Below, in pieces: positions 56,754 through 64,000 of a DNA stretch of 64,000 nt. The stretch is taken from contig NC_068346.1 of NCBI RefSeq assembly GCF_014633365.1, forward strand, positions 16,451,030 through 16,515,029, given 5' to 3'. Position 1 is the first letter of the stretch; every line of letters begins with the position of its first letter. A program made the position numbers and the translations under genes. This stretch comes from Diospyros lotus (lineage: Eukaryota > Streptophyta > Magnoliopsida > Ericales > Ebenaceae). Under the pieces are notes generated by a model. The model worked only from the letters and a program-made list of their open reading frames with translations, ran no database searches and was not told the origin of the DNA.

Positions 56754-59700
56754 ATATCTATAATACCCGGTATTATATGGTGATGGAAAAGATATGATTT
56801 TCAATTATTTCGAAAGGACCTCGGGTGGTTCGGGAAAGTCGAAAGTCGATTTTGAGAAATTAATTAATAAAATTTGTCGAATTGAAGGCAAGGAATACCC
56901 CAGGACTTAGATGTCTAGGGAAGAAGACGTAAGATTGGTAAGCGTTTCGAAGTGAGGCTAATGACGCTGGAAGTAGTCCAATCGAGAATAATTTTCGGAA
57001 TAAATTTTGTATAAACTTGAATGGGTGTCAGTACCGAATAGTTGTAGATGGCTAAGGTAAATTAATTAAATTTATTTTCGAGTTAATGCATTATGTGAGA
57101 TAATGAAATGTGAAGTGATGGTTGGATTATGCTCGTGATTGGGGTTGTTTGGAAGTTGTTGATGGGTGGTTTTTGCAGTGAATGGCAAAAACACTGGTTT
57201 AAATTCTGTTGTTGTTGGGTTTTATGTGGCATCTAGGTTCTACCGAGGAGGCGGTGGTCCTAGAAGAGTTCGAAGCAGGTTGGCGTTCTCGCTTTTGGCA
57301 GATGAGGTTTCGAGCCAAGTAAGGGATGACTCCAATGGTGGTCTTGCATGCATTTGTAAATATTTTTCTTATGAGTTACAGGTAGTGATTAACACTTGCA
57401 TGGTATGAGTTCCAGTGTATCTATGGCCATATGAAGGACTAATGTGTGGGAAGGGTTAGTTGATGCCTTAACCTATAGAGGTTATGAGGTAATGGAAGAC
57501 TACCCATTTTGCATTGCATTTTTGCATTACATGCTCTCTCATGTTTCATTTACTTATGCATTGCACCTTTACTAAGTCTTTATGACTCATGAGATTTTAC
57601 CTCATGTTGTAGATGATGCATGTCCAGATGCCAATAGTGATGATGTCAGGAGGATGATGTGGCGATTAGCGTGGTTACCCGAGTTTGTATGTGGTATATA
57701 TGCATATATGTATTGATGTGATTGAATGTAAATGTTGTTGTGCACTAAATGTATCTAGTTGTTGTAATCGCCATAGTGTGATGGGTGATTATGAGATTGC
57801 TTAAGGTATATGGCTTTAGTTGGTGAAGTTGAGTTTTGGATCAGATAAGGATCGAAAAGGTATGTTCCCATAAATCCCCAGTACTCAGTGGATGTTTGTG
57901 CTTGGGTCACCTTTAACTTTCTGTGTGGCGAGCTAAAGAAAGGTGAAACTCACATGGGTTTCGGATCTCGTTCTGCTGTGTTACTTTTGTGTTGGGATCG
58001 ATTCCTCGAGTGGAGCGAAGGGAAGGACGAAGCCTAGTCCCCACCTAGGGCGTTTCTTGTTGAAACATAGTCCAACCCTTCAGTTATTGGCTTAGCGAGT
58101 GAGTAATCCGAATGATTATTCACCGGTGACACCCATAATTGGGAACGGGTCATTACAATATCGGATCCAACGTATTAGCACCTCCAACAAGTTTTGTTGA
58201 TAGAGAATTAAGGGCCACTTGTACACTTGCTTGGGAATGCAGATTACTTCCACTGCCATGTATGGGTTGCGACATGGAAAGTTGAGCTGTTTTAGATTCA
58301 ATCCACTCCATGATCCCACAAACTTGGTTTTCATCATTAGCCGTCAAGTCTACTACATTAGTAAAGTCGACATTGCATATTTTGTCAAATCTTACTTGAG
58401 CATGAGTGTTTATTCAACCATCGTAATTAACTGCTACTCTCGTGTGTCGTCTACTTACATTTCTCCTCCACCTCCTAAGGATATATCTCTTTGGAAGTAC
58501 AGTGACATCATTATGGAGCAAAACTGATATCACATGCTGCACATTATTTCCCTGAACTCAAATAAATAACAACTACAAACAAATTCAGTAGTTTCTCTTT
58601 GAAATAAAACTGTGAACATTTTTTTCCTAACTTCCCCGTCAATCATAACATCTTCTCATACATCGTACCTTGGCACTGGACAACCCATATCAGAAGATAC
58701 AACTTCACAGTAAACCAACCTAGTAAATTCCTCTTGAAATTCCTTAAATTTTGATATTGTGTACACTTCATGAAATTGTTTTTCAATTGCGTACTTAGTA
58801 GCACATGAGACCATTTGCGAGAATGACTTAAAATCTGCTTGGAACTCCTTTTCAACCTTACACCTGAGTGCCTGCTCATATTGTTCAACAAATTGCTTGA
58901 GAGAAGTTTTGGAATGAACATACCCATCAAAAAATGCATTAATACTCTAACTACGTTGAGTTATTGACATCCTTGCCCAGAAAGTAGTTTTCAAGAAACA
59001 TGGAACCCAACGGCTTCTGTTTTTGAATAGTCCAGACAACCATTTTTCTGATGTAAATCAAACTGATCAACCATTGCAATCCAGCCATGCTCAAAGTCTT
59101 CTTGATGTTATGAGTCATACACTAGACCATGTATTACCGAAAGTATCAATCCCTTACACGGATGGCTCCCAAACTTTTCTGGAAACTTCTTTATTATATG
59201 CCATAAACACTATCTATGCTTTGTATTGGGAAAAACAATCTCAATTGCTGCTTGCATTGCCCTGTTCTGATCGGTAATTATTTCATTGGGAGCCAGACCA
59301 TGCATACATTCAAGTCACGTCCTAAAAAGCCAAACAAATGTTGTCGTATCGTCATTCGACAATAGACCGCAACCGAGTAAGGTTGATTGTCTATGGTGGT
59401 TCACACCAACAAAAGGGGCAAAAGGCATCTTGTACTTATTAGTGAAGTATGTCGTATCAAATGTTACAACATCTCCAAACTCTTTATATGCTTGCCTGCA
59501 CCTGTTATCGGCCCAAAATACATTCTTCAACCAACATTCCTCATCCAAATCTATACTGAAGTAGAAACCAAGACACATTGTTTGCATTTTCGAAAAGTAA
59601 GCTTATATTGCTGCAGCATCTCCTTCCCCAAGTCGTAGTCGACTTACTTTTTCGATATAGTTTCGACAATCATTTTCTATGCATGTCAACTGGTCGTATC

Positions 59701-60299
59701 CACCAGCTTCGACAACAATTGAGTTAAAACTTTTATGTAAGGGAATCCCGGCTAAATCATTAACTTCAAGCCTCTGTTTAATATGTGCACTAACTTCACG
59801 ATTGCATCGGTAAAGCCTTGAGTTGGATGAACTTATTTTATGATTGTGTTCAAGATATACTTTATTAATACGCCAAACACCATTCAAATTTGTACCAGTT
59901 GTTATCTTGGCTTTACAGCCTGTATGGATTGTTGGTTGGGGCTTTAAGGAAGTGCTTGTGCTACCAAATCTATTAGCCCTCCCTGACTATATTCAAATGT
60001 CACATATCTCAAAGCGCATCATCACCCTTCTTCGAATTTCTTTTTCTAATTGGAAAGCCTACGCTATAAGCATAACTTTTGTAAAATTTAAATAATTTAT
60101 TGTCATCATTAAACTTCATCCCAACCTTCGGGACAAGCTGATTGTCTTTTACTAAGGTTTCATCATTGTGTACATCAAAATTTTCTGTGACTAGCAATTC
60201 ATCAGGCACTTCATAACATTCGTCTTTGGAACTACGAACTATGTTTTTTTGGATTAGACGATACAAAATAATTTTAGAAACAATTGTTATGTAGTGCAT
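56600..60299 (-). pseudogene. FAR1-related (Mutator-like) transposase, broken
   Basis: In order on the - strand: FAR1 DNA-binding region (60180-60009; VGMKFNDDNKLFKFYKSYA), its continuation VYLEHNHKISSSNSRLYRC (59870-59603), the MULE transposase core with the first catalytic aspartate in VVTFDTTYFTNKYKMPFA (59315-59587), and the second in CMHGLAPNEIITDQNRAMQA (about 59300-59230). Then come a zinc-finger-proximal region (58939-58643) and a C-terminal basic linker (58347-58163), which is interrupted by a solo LTR and resumes left of 56754. Frameshifts separate every block. FAR1/FHY3 host transcription factors derive from such transposases; the long TIRs argue that this one belongs to the element and is not a domesticated gene. 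Confidence 0.8.
56759..58157. mobile_element. Solo LTR inside the transposase gene
   Basis: Flanked by the 5-bp duplication ATATC (56754-56758 and 58158-58162). Ends TATAATACCCGG (mutated TG start) and CGGGTCATTACA. The near-palindromic ends resemble plant LTRs that begin TGTAATGACCCG, in which case the sense strand is -. No primer-binding site or coding region. 1,399 bp; family unclear, possibly gypsy. Confidence 0.78.
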
Positions 60300-60375
60300 C
60301 TATGTGTTAATCTGGTAAACCTTTATTTGAAATTAATCAGCTATGAAAAAAGAAAGATCATGGAATGTAAAATAA

Positions 60376-61868
60376 CCAACATTATTACCTTTGTCTGTCA
60401 TGGCAATTGAGATACTATATATTGTAAGTGACGACTTTGCTATCAATAGTGTTACAATTAGTCAAACCCAATAGGATTGGCACCTAAACTTACATTCATA
60501 TAAAAAACGTATTAACTTTTTTCTCCACAGTATAAAAATAATTATATTACATGAATTTTAACTTTTCGAATACTAAATTTACACACCCAAATAGCAAATT
60601 TTGATTAGAATTACAAGGGAATCGTACCTATATTTTCTCTTTTCAAAGAAACGAATGAGTGAGGTTTTCCTTGCAATGTGAAACAGGTGAGCAAGACTTT
60701 CCTTGCAATAAGAAATAATAAACCATCAAAGTACTTTATATACCATTATATGAAATAAGAAATGCATTTAGAGACCCACTGCAATTCCATTAATAGACAT
60801 GCTCCATTTGCTTTCAAAGGTTATATCAAATTACAAGTATTAAAAATCAATTTTTAAAGCTGTAATTGTTAAAGAATATCAAATTGGTGAATTGAAGTTC
60901 ACATACCGAGTCACCTCACACGATTTTAGTAAAAAAGAACGATCATTTGATTAAATTGAAGTAATCATTTTGAGATTACAAAGCAAACACACATAATGTA
61001 AAGCATGGAAGTATTGGATATTATGATCTAGACAACAATATTTGGGTTCTTAAGGCATGCATAGGCTAATCCTAAGAGAGAAAACCTATAGAATGCAACA
61101 GATGCAACTATCAGGATTATATGAAGCACATTAAAGGCTACATACATCATGGATATACCATAGTAACGTATGCTAAGGCATTGAAACAACAATGCAAGAC
61201 AACATCTTATTCAACAACTATCAACAAAAAATTTGTTATAGAAAGACTTATTTGAAAATTATTAAGCACAATATATGAGTTCTTCATTATCCAAAAAACT
61301 AAAAATCAGTCAGAAAACCTAACAACCGCCCTCAACTTAAACAACCTCAAGTCCTAATCAGCATAATCATCAACAATCCAACGCACACCAAAATCAGTAT
61401 AAAACTAATCCAAACAAAGACAAAACCAGAGGAAAAACAACCGATTCGTGCCAAGCAGATCAAACTTAGGTTTTTCTTTTCTTTCTTAGATTATGAAATT
61501 TACCAAAAACAACTGCGTATCTTTATCCTTCAGCAACGATCTCGACTGTCAAACTGGAATTTCGCTTTTGAAAAGTGAAGGCGAACGACGAATGATGGAA
61601 GAGGGTGGCGGGTTACAAGGGAAGGAGGGACGTGAACGACGGGGCTGGGCCTAGATGGGGACCTGGCAAATGGCGAAGGTGGGAGGCAAGGGTTGCGGGG
61701 AGAAGGAGAGGGAGAGGGAGAGAGAGAGAGTAGAGAAATTTCTAATGAGTGGGCGAGAGAAATTGGGATTGGGATTGGGGGTAGGAGTAAATACCGAGAA
61801 AGAAAAATAAAAATTAAAACTTTTTCTATAAAAGTTTTTATAAGATTTTCGGGACATGTAGCATTACT
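60376..61868 (-). repeat. Right long TIR of the Mutator-like element
   Basis: Inverted counterpart of 51902-53105. About 290-390 bp longer, mostly because of extra sequence at about 60790-61185 that has no equivalent on the left. That extra part includes a block (TGAATTGAAGTTCACAT, about 60888-60904) matching sequence just inside the left TIR (about 53103-53120). Confidence 0.82.
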
Positions 61869-61879
61869 CCTAGGTATAC

Positions 61880-62476
61880 AAGTAGCCTGGTCCGAACTAT
61901 TAATTCTGAAAATATTAAGTCAAAGATTGTATGTTTCATGAGATTAAATAAGATAAAAGATACATGTGACAAAATGACAGCTTAACTTCCAATAATATGT
62001 GTGTGGACATGCATCACTAATTTCAGTTTTTCATTTCTATGAATTTTAAAGTAAATAAATTACATTCTTCGAAGGGACTTCACTTGAGGGTGGTGATTTT
62101 TGAAGAAAAAAATAAATTGACTGTTTGGATACAATATTACTGCTGTTTTATTAAAACCCAGATTTACTCTGGCAATGTGCGTCGCTTAAACGTACCGCCA
62201 GTTGTTCCCCTACAACTTCCATCGGAGCAATTCAGGTTGAGAGCTTCTTCTTCTTCATCTGGGACTACTTCCAGGCACCCCCATAGCAACAGAAGATCAC
62301 AGAATAGTTGACACGTTATCATTTGGTTTCGAACAGCAAATTTATGGCGATCCGAAACCCCGACATTCCCAGGTTTGGTTTAGTAGGCCCTTGGATCCAG
62401 TGTAATTACCGATAATACCACCTCCCGATCTCTTCGTCTCTTTTCGATTTGGTCTCCAATCGGAACCCTAGGACCC
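61880..62476. other. AP1M2 upstream region with a possible terminal exon
   Basis: 62159-62311 is GC-richer, preceded by a CCCAG acceptor, and reads NVRRLNVPPVVPLQLPSEQF, then a serine-rich tail to a TGA, on the + strand. It could be the last exon of an upstream gene or simply AP1M2 promoter sequence. 62312-62476 should hold the AP1M2 core promoter and leader; no TATA box is seen. Confidence 0.35.
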
Positions 62477-63465
62477 ATGGCTGGGGCGGCCTCGGCTTTC
62501 TTCCTTCTCGACATCAAGGGCCGGGTTCTGGTGTGGCGGGACTACCGCGGCGACGTCTCCTCCGTCCAGGCGGAGCGATTCTTCACCAAGCTCATTGAGA
62601 AAGAGGTTCAATCTTAGGAAAACAAGAGACAGAGATTTAGAGATTTTTCTCTAGATTTATTGAAATCGAGCTCATTTGAGTTCACTTTCCACTGATTTAG
62701 CTGACACGGGTCGTTGCTTTTGGTTAACAGGGTGATCCGGGGTCTCAAGATCCAGTGGCGTATGATAATGGCGTGACCTACTTGTTTGTACAGCACAGCA
62801 ATGTCTATCTGATGACAGCCTCGAGGCAGAACTGCAATGCCGCTAGCCTTCTTCTCTTTCTTCACCGTGTAGTTGATGTAAGCGCTTTTCAATGACTAAA
62901 TCTCCATGATTTAGTGCATTATTGTTGCTGATTTGACCATACATGATCGGTGGTAGGTATTTAAGCATTATTTTGAGGAGTTAGAAGAGGAGTCGCTTAG
63001 AGACAACTTTGTTGTAGTGGTGAGTTGATCTATGAAGATGATCTTTTGTTCCGATTGTGATACGAGTAATTGATGAAAATGAATTTTAATTATGGTTTTG
63101 CACTTGGCAGTATGAGCTACTTGACGAGATGATGGACTTTGGTTACCCTCAGTACACCGAAGCAAAGATTTTAAGCGAGTTTATTAAGACCGATGCTTAT
63201 AGGATGGAGGTTTCACAGAGGCCACCTATGGCTGTGACAAATGCTGTGTCATGGCGCAGTGAAGGCATACTTTATAAGAAGAATGAAGTATGTATATTCT
63301 TATGAGAGATATTTAGAATCACTGGATTGCTTAATGGTTTTCTTTTTTTTCCTTTTCTCAGGCATTCTTGGATGTCGTTGAGAGTATTAATATACTTGTC
63401 AACAGCAATGGCCAAATTATTAGGTCAGATGTTGTTGGTGCATTGAAGATGCGAACTTACTTAAG
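62477..63465 (+). CDS. AP1M2: AP-1 adaptor complex mu subunit, 5' half
   Basis: Medium subunit of the AP-1 clathrin adaptor, which sorts cargo at the trans-Golgi network/early endosome and, in plants, acts in cytokinesis and vacuolar transport. Exons: 62477-62605, 62731-62877, 62957-63019, 63111-63287, 63362-63465, all GT/AG, giving 206 codons plus two bases of about 428. Seen: MAGAASAFFLLDIKGRVLVW, YDNGVTYLFVQHSNVYLM, FKHYFEELEEESLRDNFVVV, YELLDEMMDFGYPQYTEAKI and NGQIIRSDVVGALKMRTYL. This covers the longin-like N-terminal domain that binds the beta and gamma subunits and the start of the mu-homology domain. The YxxPhi cargo-binding part lies beyond the window. Paralogues AP1M1 and AP1M2 cannot be separated from this half alone. 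Confidence 0.94.
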
Positions 63466-64000
63466 GTATCTCGCCCAACTTCCTGGCAGGACTTGCTTAG
63501 ATAGTGGCAAGGACATGCTAAACTTTATGCTTATCTAGTTTTGGATTCTTATACTTGTAATTTTTCTGACTTTAAGTTTGGTTTAAAATTTTGCAAGCAT
63601 GTGAATCTGAAAGTGTTATTCCTAATAATTTGTTGCTGTAGCGAATTGCATATAGTATTGTCATGGTCTCAACATATAGAGGTGGAGGTATATAGTGCAA
63701 GTGGCAGGGGTTGCATGTGCAAGCAGTTAGGAGTTGCTAGCTAGTTCTAGAAAGGGTAGCAATGTAAATAAGGTTGGTGGTTGGTGGGAGTTTTGCTTGC
63801 GGGATCTGGTACATAGTTCTGAAAGGCGATAGGCGCATTGAGGCGCAAAGGGTCCTGGAGCCCAAGGCTCACCTTTTAGAAAAAAACTCAAAATCTTATA
63901 AAATCATAAACAACTATCAAATTATCAATAATAACACATGCATATTATTCATGATTCATCATCTTAAAATTCTAAACTAACAACATCAAAGTTGATTCAA
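63466..64000 (+). other. AP1M2 intron 5 (to window end) with a repeat start
   Basis: After the GTATCT donor at 63466 no further AP1M2 exon appears. From about 63823, 'aggcgataggcgcattgaggcgcaaagg' type text resembles the GGCGC-rich ends of a common plant repeat and may be an inserted element that continues off the window. Confidence 0.5.

Larger units (their letters stand above)
51902..61868. mobile_element. Mutator-like element with long TIRs, FAR1-type transposase and GRF zinc-finger ORF
   Basis: About 10 kb bounded by inverted repeats of 1.2 and 1.5 kb ending in ATGCTACATGTCC. A near-perfect 11-bp direct repeat (CCTAAGTATAC at 51891-51901, CCTAGGTATAC at 61869-61879) is the likely target duplication, within the range known for Mutator-like elements. 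Inside are a degenerate FAR1-related transposase on the - strand, a compact CCHC/GRF zinc-finger ORF on the + strand, a Tourist-like MITE and a solo LTR. TIRs over 1 kb are unusual for plant Mutator-like elements. Confidence 0.75.

Noticed and set aside
56600..60299. A domesticated FAR1/FHY3 transcription factor gene
   Set aside because: Long TIRs, a putative target duplication and multiple frameshifts indicate a dead transposase.
62039..62311. 90-codon ORF as a separate gene upstream of AP1M2
   Set aside because: The first half is AT-rich without coding character; only 62159-62311 could be an exon, so no independent gene is called.

Overview
This window looks like nuclear DNA of a flowering plant, probably a eudicot. 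It is AT-rich. Two spliced housekeeping genes with plant-type intron and exon structure lie in a large field of nested transposable elements of plant families: Ty1/copia (including Sirevirus-like), Ty3/gypsy, an RTE-type LINE, hAT, a Mutator-like element with a FAR1-type transposase, Tourist-like MITEs, a Helitron and a tRNA-derived SINE. Nothing points to a prokaryote, organelle or plasmid. I cannot name the species.

Genes. (1) PRS4, a class II cytosolic ribose-phosphate pyrophosphokinase, lies on the + strand at 17708-26868. Seven exons give an uninterrupted 327-codon frame. An almost full-length RTE LINE (18839-21943, 12-bp target duplication) sits antisense in intron 2, and a 64-codon upstream ORF stops 5 nt before the start codon. 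(2) The 5' half of an AP-1 adaptor mu-subunit gene (AP1M2/HAP13-like) lies on the + strand from 62477 and runs off the right edge. (3) An orphan first exon at 30695-30955, with a TATA box and a good splice donor, belongs to a gene I do not recognise. (4) A small intact ORF at 53468-53893 encodes a protein with a CCHC knuckle and a GRF-like zinc finger, inside the Mutator-like element.

Layout. 1-10.7 kb: nested gypsy and copia gag remnants, three Sirevirus-like LTRs and Tourist-like MITEs. 11-14 kb: decayed copia pol and a Helitron. 15.2-16.6 kb: an enlarged Tourist-like element. 17.3-27 kb: PRS4. 28.6-29.8 kb: solo LTR. 30.7 kb: orphan exon. 33-38.2 kb: a hAT transposase pseudogene opened by a retroelement LTR, which holds a second LTR, which holds a 5'-truncated Sirevirus fragment. 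38.9-49.94 kb: a copia array with three LTRs bounded by one 5-bp target duplication. 50 kb: SINE. 50.6-51.9 kb: a fold-back element with a hAT MITE in its loop. 51.9-61.9 kb: a roughly 10-kb Mutator-like element with TIRs over 1 kb, a broken FAR1-type transposase, the GRF ORF, a MITE and a solo LTR. 62.5-64 kb: AP1M2.

Most striking observations: the Mutator-like element that pairs a FAR1-type transposase with a separate CCHC/GRF zinc-finger ORF; dense GTCGAC palindrome arrays in the U3 part of the Sirevirus-like LTRs and in other elements; a stem-loop in those LTRs supported by a compensatory base change; the three-LTR copia array; and the layered insertions, many of whose target-site duplications can be read directly. 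All comparisons were made by eye.
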